Below are positions 22,301 to 33,210 of a DNA stretch of 64,000 nt, one piece after another. The DNA is from Eucalyptus grandis. Its lineage: Eukaryota; Streptophyta; Magnoliopsida; Myrtales; Myrtaceae. The stretch lies in contig NC_052622.1 in the NCBI RefSeq assembly GCF_016545825.1, positions 5,027,001 through 5,091,000 on the forward strand, in the 5' to 3' direction. The first letter of the stretch is position 1. Each line of letters opens with the position of its first letter. Both the position numbers and the translations under genes were made by a program. Below the pieces are notes generated by a model that was not told where the DNA came from, did not search any database, and saw only the letters and a program-made list of their open reading frames with translations.

Positions 22301-24389
22301 GCTACATCCATCCAGGACACTCGTGACGATACCCTCCGCCCCCGCTAGGAAGAATGATTTAAGCCTACATGTTCCAGAAAGATGCCGTCTGTTCCAGCCT
22401 TGAATTTATTATCTGATCGTTAATTATGTATCGATGTCCGTACCTTTGGCTACTTCTTAGTCACATCAGCTGTTGCTGTTTCGATTCAGTGATCCACAAT
22501 CCTTTGTGCTTGGCTACTCAATGATATCTATAAATAACAGCTACGGACTTTAGTAATGGAGTCACATCATCACACTGTTGCATTCCCTTTCCCTTTCCTT
22601 AACATTAGTCGTTAGACACATAAGTTTACATAACCTAGAAAAGAAAATGAACAATCTCATTCAATCTAATATAATGTTTCTAGGAGAATAAATCAGCATC
22701 AGTTTGCCTTGCTTATTAATTTGGGTGTAATAAATAAATCTAAAATAACCAATAAAAAATTTTACTTGTTTTTCTCTCTTATATTATTGACGTATAATGT
22801 CTCTAGTCATAATAAAATAAGGGTTAAGAGAATTAAATAGGGCAATATCTACTTATTTGTCAAATTTGATAATTACCTATAAATTTATTGATGTCCACCT
22901 GTGATATTTGATAGACCTATCTATCTATCTATATTCACAAACGGGAGAGAGGGTTTTTTTTGCTAAATAAGATTCATCAATTAGTTTATTTCTATAGCTG
23001 TCTTATGGGTGCTATTTTCACTTTTAATTTGTTTTTGTGTACAAAATATTGAGAGGTCAAATGAGTTATGAGAAATATTCACTACGTGTTGTTGTCCAGT
23101 TATCAGGATGACTACGAGTCTACATTACCAGACAGTTTCAGTGAGATTTCTCAACCTGTTTTGAGGAGATTTCTTTCCATTTTCTATAATTGGTTTGCAT
23201 AGTCCTTTTCATTCTGATGCTGATAGTATTTTCCATAATTTAAGGAACAACTGCATTTTGGTACGTGCTTAGTAGTTTACAACTCTGTGTATCAAAGACC
23301 ATCATTGAGAGTAGCAAATGTACGATCGGCACAAATTCTTTATAGCATTTTCATGTTCTCTTGATTTGGTTTTAAGTCACATCACATCACAAAAACCTAT
23401 GAAACAAATAGAGAATTCATTACAACATCCCATGATGACTTCTATTACTGAATTAAATTGATACAGGTAACAGACTATTCAGGTCTAAGAGATTGGTTCG
23501 TCTATGCCGGTTTAATAGTTGGAACATAAAGCGAATATAGATGACATGGTATAAACAGTGACACTAAGAAACCCTTCATCAGTCTCAATCATGGATCGCT
23601 ACTTTCATTGAATTCAATGAAAAGAGAGCTGCTTCAGCTAGCCATGTGTTTCAAGAGATTCTCGGTGCCTGTGGTGTGGCTTAAACTTTGCGTGTGCAAG
23701 GAAGTTTTGTACTTATACAGCCTCTCAGTTTATATAAGGGGGCATTGAGACAGGAATATTCGGCTACTAGCAGACATGACGTCCAAAAACATCTAAACCA
23801 TCGAATTCGAGGGTTCTTGATGCAATTTGGAAGCATCCGGAGTGCACAAATCAGATGCCGGCTTGCAATCATCAGTTAGTTAGCATCTGAGACACGACAA
23901 TTAGCATAAAACTAGCTGTTTTATTAATTTATATTGTATTAGAAATCAAATGCATTTCTTCATGAGGGGCGTACAAAGATGACGTTGACACTCGGTGTCT
24001 CTTAGCTTTATAGTTTGGAATGTAAGCACAATCAAAAAACATCTAAAGGACACTAGCATTCTCGCTCTAAAGATCCATTAAGCAAACTTGATCCGACTAT
24101 CATCAACTTACATCTGATTATTAATGACTCGACTCACGAAGACAATAAAGATGAACGACAATCTTACAACCTTTCTTTTGTAGATACGATCTTTATCCGG
24201 TGTTATGAATTATGATGATATTTATTACACAAGCATAGCGATATTATACGAAATTGATACTTGAAATAGACCTTGCCAAATTTGATTCCGTTTTACTGGA
24301 GTGCCCAAACAATAGACTTGCATACAACATGTCAAAGTTAGAGAACACGAATGCGCCCAAATAGATTAAAAAAAGAGGAAATAAATACA
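22301..24389. other. Conserved intergenic DNA of module 1
   Basis: No gene is visible. The whole stretch is paralogous to 31740-34680 and 54930-57190. Shared blocks include TTCTCTCTT near 22770, GAGAGGTCAAATGAGTTATG near 23050, ATGGATCGCTACTTTC near 23590 and ACTCGGTGTCTCTTAGC near 23980. The - strand frame that is open in module 3 (55804-56022) is broken by stops here. Confidence 0.6.
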
Positions 24390-24398
24390 TAAATAAAA

Positions 24399-24850
24399 TG
24401 GTTAATACCCTAAAAACCCTAAACTGGTACACTTGTGACAAATTTACCAAAAATTATTTTTTTTTACAACCAAAAATGCCAAACTGGTATACCTTTGACA
24501 AATTTACTCCAAACTGGTACACTTATGACAAATTTACCCTCTATTAGTTTTCGTTAAATTTTACTGTCAAATTATTAAGTTAGATGACACGTGACAGTTG
24601 ACCGGTATACCAATTTGGGATTTTACGTTCTGTTTATCACAATTTACAATTTTTGTGATTTTTGTGTGGTATTAATCTAATTTAGTGAATGGTATATTTG
24701 TTACGAATTTACCAGCTTATGGTTTTTTATGATCAATCGGGATAAATTTGTCATAGGCGTACCAGTTTTTGGTTTTTCATGGTAAAAAAAATAGTTTGGG
24801 GTAAATTTGTCACAAATATACCAGTTTGGGGTTTTTCAGGATATTAATCC
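24399..24850. mobile_element. MULE-type MITE with 9-bp target duplication
   Basis: A 452-bp element with long inverted ends: the left reads CCCTAAACTGGTACACTTGTG and the right, reversed, CCCCAAACTGGTATATTTGTG, both continuing into GACAAATTTACC. TAAATAAAA is duplicated exactly at 24390-24398 and 24851-24859. Modules 2 and 3 have the uninterrupted empty site (near 34668 and 57174). A 9-bp duplication is the Mutator-superfamily hallmark. It encodes no protein. Confidence 0.88.
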
Positions 24851-24859
24851 TAAATAAAA

Positions 24860-25188
24860 ACAAGAAAAAGATGGTTGTTTGAAGATACCCCAAAATTGTC
24901 CCACGAAGTAGAGGACAATCAGACTCTAATCAAGACAGGTGCACACTACCTGCAAAAAACATAACCAATACCAGCAATTCTTTTGTACTTGCGCTCAAAC
25001 AATATTCTTTTAGCTTCATATTCCACATCGCATCTTGAACCTTGATGTAGATCTGATCACATGAATCGACCAAAACCCATATGATAATTTGGCGATGGAT
25101 CAACTACTTTCAGTAATGGAAATTTAACCCATGGATGAGATGAGGACTAGGCATGTATTTCAAGTCACAAAAGTAGAAGCCATAAAGC
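24860..25188 (-). pseudogene. Exon-like remnant of an unrecognised gene (module 1 copy)
   Basis: On the - strand a frame near 25065-24960 reads like IKVQDAMWNMKLKEYCLSAS, also seen in modules 2 (about 34880-34780) and 3 (about 57370-57270). The stretch is conserved in all three modules, which suggests an ancestral coding exon, but the family is not recognised. The neighbouring exon seen at 34990-35133 is cut off here by the duplication breakpoint. Confidence 0.35.
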
Positions 25189-26240
25189 ACAATTTGTCCT
25201 GGGTTTGGCGGAGTTTTTAGGATAACTTCTTCTTCTTCCCTGTCGGCATTCTTCTTACCTCCATTCAAAATTTTCCAGTAAGGGCTATTTTCCTGATTGT
25301 CAGTCTTTAGCCACTAGCCAAACATACGCCCCCCCCCCCCCTCATCAAAATTTCCTTCTTTAAACGGCACCTCCTCACAATAGGTAGCATAGTGCCCTAT
25401 CTTTCCACAAGAGTAATAGTACTGTGGGAGCCTCTCATACTTAAAGTCCAGCCAGATTTTCTGCCCTGCATTGCTGATAATAAAGCCTGATTGTAGAGGA
25501 GACAATAGGTTAAGTTTCACTCTCGCTTTTCCTGTTTTGATAGAGGCATTACTTTTTGTTTTGATTTTAACCGCCGAAACCACTCCAATATTACTTGCTA
25601 TCCGGCGAACCGCATCTTCCGTAAATCCATTCACATAGCAGCCCATGAATATGAACCCAGAATTCACACGAGTTAAAATCATAGCATTAAGGAGGAATAT
25701 TCAGCTCCCATGGTTTTAAGACAAGCAGGTGGTTTGCAAAGGACCAAGGACCTTAGTCCATTACCTTATTCTTAGTAATTTCAGTGTCAAAAGTGAAACA
25801 GAAAATATCATGTCATAACTGGATTATCTCCACACTTTCTAGCCTCCAAGCTTTCCTCATTGTGTTTTGAAATGCCTGGGAGTTCACCTTTGGGTGTGTG
25901 TAGCTGTTCGAGGAGAGTGCATTTGCATTCCTTCATTTTCTCCTCAGAGGCTATATTCTCCATTGGCTTGATAATGTTGGCTAACCACATTCTCCCTAAT
26001 CGTTTGTAGAGAGACGCCATTTGTTGCTCTGAGTCTTCTGCCTCTTCCATGGCAGCCGATCAAAAAGGAATCAAGCTTTGGGATCAGACAATCCACTTAG
26101 TGAGGGATGATTAAAGCAGGCGGGTGTAAGAGGGTCAAGATTTTTATAGTATTTGGGTGGAGAAGGGATAGGGTTTCAGGGAATGTTAGGGTTTTGAGCT
26201 ACCCCAAAAGATAGAGAGAGACTTTTCGAAAAGAGAGAAT
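25189..26240 (-). mobile_element. Truncated LINE (L1-type) with ORF1
   Basis: On the - strand, the region from 26050 down to about 25314 carries a decayed ORF1. In order it has an N-terminal acidic start (MEEAEDSEQQM), a DUF4283-like block near 25800-25690 with GPWSFANHLLVLKPW, and a CCHC-type knuckle YYSCGKIGHYATYC near 25410-25370. Stops and frame changes interrupt it (for example in the DUF4283-like block). No endonuclease or reverse transcriptase follows. The fragment begins exactly where module 1 loses homology to modules 2 and 3. A run of 13 C lies at about 25329-25341. Confidence 0.8.
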
Positions 26241-26244
26241 TTGG

Positions 26245-26770
26245 AGGATTCTCACTTTAATTTTTTGACAATTTATCAATTTAGTCCTTCTGGTCAAGTT
26301 TGACTAACAATTGATGACTTGGATGTTAACCATTTTCTATGGTATAACCAACGTTGACATGGACAATTTTTACAAATTTTTAAATTTTAATGAATTCTTT
26401 TTTATAAACTTTTTAATTCTTTTATTTTTAATATGTTTTTTTCACTATTCTTCCTCCTTGAAGGACCAGCAAGGGTGAGTTGGGGCCTTGGTGACCCCTG
26501 CTGACCGTTTGAGGAAGAAGAACACTGAAAAAGCAAAATGAAAATAAAAGAATTAAAAAATTTATAAAAATTTCAAAAAACATTTTAAAAATTGCTTAAC
26601 TTGTCATTGTCAATGATTTCCGATTTTGACTGAAATGATTACATTAATAAATCATCGACATTTTTAGGACTAATTTGCTAAATTGAAAAGTTTAGAAATG
26701 GATTAATCTTTTTACAATTTGTTCATAACCATTTGGACAATTATCACACTTATTCATTGTACTTTATTAT
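26245..26770. mobile_element. Long inverted-repeat element
   Basis: Same family as 12640-13520: left arm with TTTTTTGACAATTTATCAATT and TTAGTCCTTCTGGTCAAG, right arm with GACTAATTTGCTAAATTGAA, and a centre with CCTTGAAGGACCAGCAAGG pairing with the GACCGTTTGAGGAAGAAG side. The right flank continues into the segment duplicated at 13390-14395. No coding sequence. Boundaries are approximate. Confidence 0.5.
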
Positions 26771-27360
26771 TCTTGTTAAACCTCAGTTAACTGTGTTTTT
26801 GGATTCTCTTTCTATTAAAGAACTTAAAATCAAGGAAAATTTTCACACATTCTCTACCATGTACCAAGGGACCAACATATAGAGGAAAGTGCTAGCCCAA
26901 TTGAGAGTTTAATATTAGACATATTAGGGAGTGATCAAAATCGTTTCGCTATTACACACTCTAATACAAAATATGCAAAGGGAGCTTTGATGGAGTGATG
27001 AAACTACAATATAAGTGCAAGGAAATGTAAATTTCATTGGAATTGAAATTTGCATTCCAAGGAAATGATGAAATTACATCACACAGATATGAAAAATATA
27101 TGAAAAGAAAGATAAATAATGTTATGAATACAATTCCAAAATTTAGGATTATAACGATTGTATCAACTCATTTTTCAAGTTCACGGACGAGAAAGAGGAG
27201 GGTTTAGCAAAGATGGAGTGTGTGAAATTTAAAAAAACATATATGCTCCGACAAATCCATCCTTCATTCCCGCGAATTTCCCTTGCATTTCATTTCTATC
27301 TATTTCTTTCCTGCTCATCTGGTGTCTCTCGAGAGATAAGGGGGAAATATTCAGTGGCTT
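26640..27360. repeat. Copy of the 13390-14395 segment
   Basis: Partner of 13390-14395; also shares its last ~120 bp with 60415-60490, just upstream of the Cys/His-rich gene promoter. Confidence 0.65.
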
Positions 27361-28000
27361 GCGAGAGTCATGGACCCGGCTGACGTGACGCGCATTAATA
27401 TGACTAGGTACATTTAGAAATTGACACGTGTCCTAATTAGAAAAAATCGAAAAAATAGATTCTCTCTCCTCATCTCCATCACAGCCACCATCTCTCCGGC
27501 CAGTTGAGAATCCACCGTCCAACTTCGGCCCTGTCCACCGTAACCTCCATCTTCAAAGCCCACCTCCCACCATGGCTACAGCGGCAAGTCCCTTCCTCCG
27601 CCTTGAACGATTATGGAGTCTCTCTCTCTCTCTGGTGTCCTCTTCCATCGTCCTCCCTTCGAGTTCCTCCAGCGAGCTCCTTCCGTGAAGTGCGGCCGCG
27701 ACAATCTGGAAACATGGTCGCTCGAGCTTTACCCTGGCCACAAGCTAGCTCGAGAAGCCATGGCCTCATCCAGATCTGGACGAGCAACATTGGAGCCAAC
27801 CGCGAGCGATGACGAAAGGGATGGAGACGGTGGCTGGAGGCTGGAGAGGAGGTGTGCGAAGAAGAAGATAAAAATTAAATTTTTATTTATTTTTATTCCA
27901 CTCGGCAGACACGTATCAACCTATTCTTGGACATTGGTAAAAAAGCGCACCGGCACAATTCATGCGGTACTTGCAACCACAATATTTTCTCCCTTCTCTC
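27361..28000. other. Inserted sequence between far-upstream and promoter copies, no gene called
   Basis: Paralogous to about 14400-15075 and absent at the source locus near 60500, so it is an insertion carried by the duplicated copies. A 152-codon frame (27613-28071) begins in it but has no known domain and runs into promoter-derived sequence. I treat it as non-genic. Confidence 0.45.
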
Positions 28001-28370
28001 TCTCACTTCTTCGTCAACGTCAACGAGAAGAGAGAGAAGGACGAGCCCATGGGCCCTCTCCTCGTCTATAATTACTCTACTCACTCTACTCCCCTCTCGA
28101 CTTTGATTTCACAAGAGAGAGAGAGAGAGAGGTTACAAAGCGAAAGAGAGAGGGGGAGAGGATGAGCGTGGAGAGAGAGAGAGGAAGGCACTGTGTTGGT
28201 TCCGAAGAAGGTGGTGAGTGGCTTTGTTTTGGTTTGATCAGCTTTTTTCATGTGATTTATGGGTTCTTTTTTCTCTTCATGGCGATGTAATTCAGCTATA
28301 AAAATCTGTTGGTTTTGGTCCTATTGGTGTGAAGAAGGTCTTCATTTTTGTCGTGTACTCTTTGTGAGGA
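28000..28370 (+). repeat. Single promoter/exon-1/intron copy of the Cys/His-rich gene
   Basis: Same order as the array at 16993-19425: TTCTTCGTCAACGTCAACGA, GGGCCCTCTCCTCG, CTATAATTACTC, a GAGAGA stretch, GTGTTGGTTCCGAAG, GTGGTGAGTGGC, and early intron sequence to about 28370. No coding exon follows. Confidence 0.8.
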
Positions 28371-29029
28371 TCTATTATTTTTAGTGATTCAAATCTTGTC
28401 TAGATAAATTCTTTTGTTTAATTTAAATCTTGCCCTTGATATATTTCTTGTAATTGAAGCTTGCATAGTATACAAGTTTAAGGGTTTTAGTTACACAAAA
28501 AAAGTGTGGATATTTTCTTACCCTTTATCAAAAAAAAAAAAAAGTGTGGATATTTAAGTGTGGATATTAATGTCATAATTTAAGGTTATTAGTGGCATTT
28601 CTTTTACTTTTTTTTAATTCTTTTTTGCAATTTGATTTTATAAGGTGTAAAATATCTTTTAAAAAAATTAACCCATATATCGACATAATTTTCTTTTTCT
28701 AATTTTAAAATTTTGGAATACTTTTTAAAATTTTGAAGAGAAGGTGGACGAGTAACTTCGTTCAAAAGAAAACATATTTACCCCCAATACTGATGCGGTC
28801 GTAAAAATCTCATTGCTTCCAATGCGTTTGTTTGTTCTAGATTTTTTTACTGTTCGATCACTTTTGGGGAAAAAAATTAATATGGTGTAAATTCCACACG
28901 GGCAACGTGTATTTTGCCATTTCTTAATTTTTTTTTTTTTTTTTTTTCTTATAAAGAAGGAAGAAGAGATGAATATGCGCATTGGATACCAATTTTAACA
29001 CAACAGTAAAATGTGGATTGGGTAGGTTC

Positions 29030-29147
29030 ATTAAGGCCAATCTGGTTGTACTCGACTTGGTCGCTATAACTCTACCTGAATTTGATTCCTAGGACACACC
29101 AGGGCATTTCGTTCAAAGTCACAGGCCATAATCGCCCCCACGGAGAG
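29030..29147 (+). promoter_or_regulatory. ANK2 promoter region
   Basis: GGCCAATC near 29036, a GTACTCGACTTGGTCG block and CTATAACTC near 29064 align with the ANK1 and original ANK3 promoters. The TATA-like box is a weak variant. The ATG lies about 80 bp downstream. Confidence 0.5.
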
Positions 29148-31688
29148 ATGGCTGAGCGTCTGCACCAGGAGACGTGGGGGGAGAGAAGGCGGAGACTGGA
29201 AGCATTATTAATCACGGCCGACGTGAACCAGCAACAGCACGATCCTCCACAACCCGACAATATTTTGGATCCCCAGCTTTACTCGGCTGCGAAGGGACGG
29301 GATGTCGACGAGTTCATCGGAGCCCTGGAGGGTCATTGCATCAGGGAAAGAGCGTCGTTACCCATTGTTCTCGGGCGACGCAGCCCCTTGGGGAATACAC
29401 TGCTTCACGCTGCGGCAGGTATATTAGAAAGGTTGTGGCCGATCATTTTACTATTCTCAAACTTTCGCACTCAAATTAACCTGATACCGTTGGAATACAG
29501 AGACCAGTGATAATGTCAGAGCAATCATCGATTTCGTCCCTGAGCACTTGATCTCTTGTAAGAATTCCAAAGGAGAGACGCCGCTGCACATTGCAGCTAG
29601 AGCTGGGATTGTCGGTGCGGTGGAACTTCTCCTTCACCGGGGGGGCCTAACATGCACTGACCACAACGGCAACTCCGCTCTGCACGAGGCTGTGAGGCAC
29701 CGTCGTTATGAGGTGATCCGTAAACTGGTTAATGAAGACCCCAATCCGCTGTATCGTCAGAATAAGGAAAGCAAGTCACCATGGTGCGTAGCAATCGAAA
29801 CAGGGGACATAGAGGTTCTCAAGGTCTTGTTGGCAGTACCAAACGACGGTGAAGACGAGAGGAGATTAGAGACTAAAGATGTCTTCGGCATGTCACCCGT
29901 TCACGTTGCCATTATGTACCGGAATATGGGTAAACCCTACTGTCGTGCTCTCGCTAATTCTTTGATCTACTTGGTCACTCTTTTGTTTTTTCAATTTGGT
30001 TTCCCGATGATTTTTGGAGTTCTGATACCCTGTTGGATTGTGGAAGTGTGGCTTAGTTCTTGGTATTGATGTGCAAGTGTCTGTGTGTGGGATATATTTG
30101 GCATAGACACAAAGGGACAAGGAGACGGTTGCGTGTACATTTCCCTTCTTGACGGAAAAAACGAATTTCACAAAGAAAGTCTAGTTTAATGAGTCACGTG
30201 CTCACATGGTTTGATAGCTGACTACTTTGGGCAAGATCGTGAGACAAACTCCCGATACTTGAGATCATCTAGAGCAGGATCAACGCCTATTGAAAAATTA
30301 CAAACTTGTGTTCATCCCATATGATTATATTTTTGTATTGGTTTTAGATATGCTGGAAGAGATGCAGAAAACGAAGTCGTGGCTATTTCAAGTGAGATAC
30401 TTAGAACAGGGCACTCCACTCCACTTAGCAGCGTACACCAATTATCTTGATGGAGTCAAATTCTTGATGCAACATTACCGAACAAACGCCCTGGAGCAAG
30501 ACAGCACGCTTGGTTATCTTCCTATTCATGTTGCGTGCATGATGGGTCACGTCAAGATCGTCAACGAGTTACTTCGACGATGGTCAGACCCTGCAGAGTT
30601 TCTAACTAGGCTGGGACAAAACATTCTTCACGTGTCAGCACAGAATGTATGCACTGCAACTGTCAAATACATATTGAATAATCCCAAATTCAATAGCCTC
30701 ATAAATGCAAGAGATTTAGAAGGGAATACGCCTCTGCATGTGGCGGTGTCGCATTACCAACCTTCAGTCTTGCTTCTTGCACGAGACAGCAAAACTGATC
30801 TTAGTTTGATCAATCATAATAACATGACGGCTCTCGACATGATAGAGCGAGACATTATAGCATCTGATGATTTAATCTCGAAGGTACGACCTTTTACACT
30901 TTTTTCATGGATATTATTCATTGCAAATTGTTTTACCAATCAGAGACAGAACTAGAATAAATAGTTAGTGAGGCATGTCAATTAGTATGCTCTCACCCAG
31001 ATCTATAATTTAGTCACCAAAATCATAATGTTTTGATTTCTTCGTTTATTCTTTGACTTGCTGCTTGCAGCGTTTTATATGGGCAATTTTGCTTTCTGCT
31101 GGAGCACCAAGAAGTATGGAATCAGTTATCTGCGATCCTACTGGTCAGATCCCACTGAAACGATTGATACTATCGAGAGCGGGTACGCTCACGGAGCACG
31201 TGAGTACTCTCTTGGTCGTGGCGACACTTACAGCCTCTGTCACTTTCGTTTCTGGATTTTCCGTTCCCGGAGGATATTATGGTTCTGACACAAATGCTGG
31301 ACTCCCGGCATTGCTCCACAAAGCCATGTACAATGTCTTTGTGATTAGCAACTCCACAGCCATGTACAGCTCGATCATGGCAATCGTGCTGCTCTTATTG
31401 TCAATTATTAATCATCCTTACGTGAAGGGAGTGGCCATTTTCCTATCAGTGATGCCATTGTGGGTAGCTATTACCGCAATACCTTTGGCATTCATGGCAG
31501 GCATCTACGGGACCGTAACCAAACTGTATTGGCTCTCGATACTTGTCTTGGTCCATGGATCCCTCGCCCTCTTCTTTTTCTTGAGTATTTTCATTTTGTT
31601 GGTTTTTCCGCATGGGTGCAGAAATCCTCTTATACGTCGCTTCAGCGACCAGATCACTTATTGGATTCTTTGGATAGGAAGACCGTAG
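29148..31688 (+). CDS. ANK2: ankyrin-repeat/PGG-domain membrane protein
   Basis: Four exons: 29148-29418, 29501-29929, 30348-30883 and 31071-31688, with GT-AG introns at the same positions and phases as ANK1, giving 617 aa. Ankyrin repeats cover about residues 80-400 (TPLHIAARAGIVGAVELLL, SALHEAVRHRRYEVI and TPLHLAAYTNYLDG are clear). The PGG domain has SVPGGYYGSDTNAG and four membrane segments. Intron 2 (418 bp) holds about 150 bp more than in ANK1. The protein stops at WIGRP, about 30 residues earlier than ANK3, so the cytosolic C-terminal tail is missing; homologous tail sequence continues after the TAG. Family role as for ANK1; no frame break is seen in the main body. Confidence 0.92.
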
Positions 31689-31739
31689 AGAGCGGGACCG
31701 CGAGACGTGCCCCTTCCCCTTCCCCCTTCCCACCGAATA

Positions 31740-31854
31740 GATGATTTAGCCTACAGGTTCCAGAAAGATGGCGTCCGATCCCTTCTCTTCTCAAATCTAT
31801 TATCTTCTCACCAATCATGTACCAACATCTGTACCTTCAGCTCCTTTTTAGGTT
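31740..31854. other. ANK2 3' flank
   Basis: Non-coding; shares CAGGTTCCAGAAAGATGGCG-like sequence with the ANK1 and ANK3 3' flanks. This is probably the 3' UTR. No single clear poly-A signal stands out. Confidence 0.4.
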
Positions 31855-32080
31855 ATTTTTATTTCATAAAAAAAGTAATGATTCGAAAGTTATTTTTCTA
31901 AAATAATCATTTATATAAATTGAAATAATTAGTCAATAAAAATATTTTAATTATCAACAATAATTTATATTTAAATATCTATGATGATAAAAATTTTATT
32001 TATTTATTCATTACAAGTAATCATTTTAAGAAAATATTTTTTAAGTAATTTGTCTTTTATGAAACAAATGCACTCTTAGT
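31855..32080. mobile_element. AT-rich palindromic MITE, module 2 only
   Basis: The left arm TTTCATAAAAAAAGTAATG pairs with the right arm (reverse) TTTCATAAAAGACAAATTAC, continuing through TTTTCTAAAATAATCA / TTTTCTTAAAATGATTA. ANK1 and ANK3 3' flanks lack it: TCTTAGTCACATCAGC (22457) and TTTTAGTTACATTAGC (55028) are uninterrupted. Superfamily and exact ends are uncertain. Confidence 0.55.
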
Positions 32081-32449
32081 TATATTAGTTGTGGCTCTTT
32101 CAAGTTGGCTAGGCTACCTACCTATCTACGTAGTGATGTTTGTAATTTAGTGATTGTGATAAACTCCTCAATGATATCAATAAAATATAGAAAAGTTTGG
32201 CAAAATGGAGTTCTGTAATTGAACCGTATCATCACAAAGTTGCATTCTTTTTCACTTTCCTTGAGATTAGTTAGATACATACCTTTACATTAATTAGATC
32301 AAAAAATGAATCATATCAATCAATTTAATATAATGTTTCCAAAAAAATATATCAACATGGATTTGTCTTCCTTATTAATTTGGAAATGATAATGATGTAT
32401 TGGTCAATAAATCTAAACTCACCAATTAATGATTTTATCTTTTTTTTAG

Positions 32450-33010
32450 GGAAAATTACAAAAAAGAAGAAGATCATAATCCTATTGCAATTGGACCAAT
32501 GTAGTTCTACACTTTTTTTTAGCTAATTCAGTTTTAAACTTATTATAATTGTGTCGATTCAATCAATTTGCCCAATTTTAGCTAGTTAGTGCTGACGTGG
32601 ATGTTGACTATCCAGCCGACAATGACGTAGATCATTTTAAATAATATTTTATTTTTTCAATTTTTCATTAATTTGTCTTTTTTTCTTTTTTCTTTTCTTC
32701 CTTCTTTGCTTCTATTCCCACAATGGCCGGCGGAAAAAAAAAAAAAAACAGCAAAAAAGGAAGAAAAGAAAAAGAACAAAAAAGAAAAAACTTAATAAAA
32801 AATTCAAAAAATAAAATATTATTAAAAATGTCTACGTCAGCGTCAATCAGACGAACCAATGTCCACGTTAGCGTCGGCCAACCAAAATTAACTAAATGAA
32901 CTGAATTAGTATAATTATAAAAAGTTTGAGACTAAATTGATCAAAAAAAAGTTTAAAACCAAATTGATATAATTATAATAGATTTATAATTTTTTTTTGT
33001 TATTCTCCTA
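32450..33010. mobile_element. Long inverted-repeat element, module 2 only
   Basis: The left arm has GAAAATTACAAAAAAGAAGA and TGCTGACGTGGATGTTGAC. The right arm has GTCCACGTTAGCGTCGGCC and ends near TATAATTTTTTTTTGTTATT. The centre is A/T- and purine-rich around a short CCGGCGG core. Modules 1 and 3 have the uninterrupted site (near 22765 and 55410), so it inserted after or during the duplications. No protein is encoded. Confidence 0.65.
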
Positions 33011-33162
33011 CTTTTCTCTTTTATAATATTGACATATAGTGTTTCTCGTTATAATAAAGTAAGGGTTACGAAAGTGTAGGGTAATATATCTGCTCCCTTT
33101 TTTAAAGCTATCTATTTACCTATAAAATTATAGAAGTACACCTATGATATATGATCTCATGT

Positions 33163-33163
<1 letters not shown>

Positions 33164-33207
<44 letters not shown>
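33164..33207. repeat. (AC)n(AT)n microsatellite
   Basis: A run of AC repeats followed by AT repeats. The paralogous places near 22925 (CTAT repeats) and 55570 (ATAC/ATAT-rich) are short and differ, so the tract expanded in this copy. Confidence 0.9.
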
Positions 33208-33210
33208 GAT

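Larger units (their letters stand above)
19432..25188. repeat. Module copy 1: ANK1 plus conserved intergenic DNA (truncated)
   Basis: From about 19432 (TTTACCCCCAATATTGACG) the sequence parallels 28740 onward and, beyond the start codon, 52428 onward. Homology covers the ANK1 promoter, all exons and introns, and about 2.9 kb of downstream DNA. It stops abruptly at 25188 after CATAAAGC, where the other two copies continue to POP5. What follows here is a LINE fragment. Confidence 0.85.

Noticed and set aside
24399..24430. CCCTAAAAACCCTAAAC resembles plant telomere repeats.
   Set aside because: It is part of the inverted end of a MITE with a 9-bp target duplication; there are only two irregular CCCTAAA units.
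27613..28071. A 152-codon + strand frame.
   Set aside because: It starts in repeat-derived DNA, runs through AT-rich sequence and ends in promoter-copy DNA; no domain, and the paralogous copy at 14.7 kb is not open.
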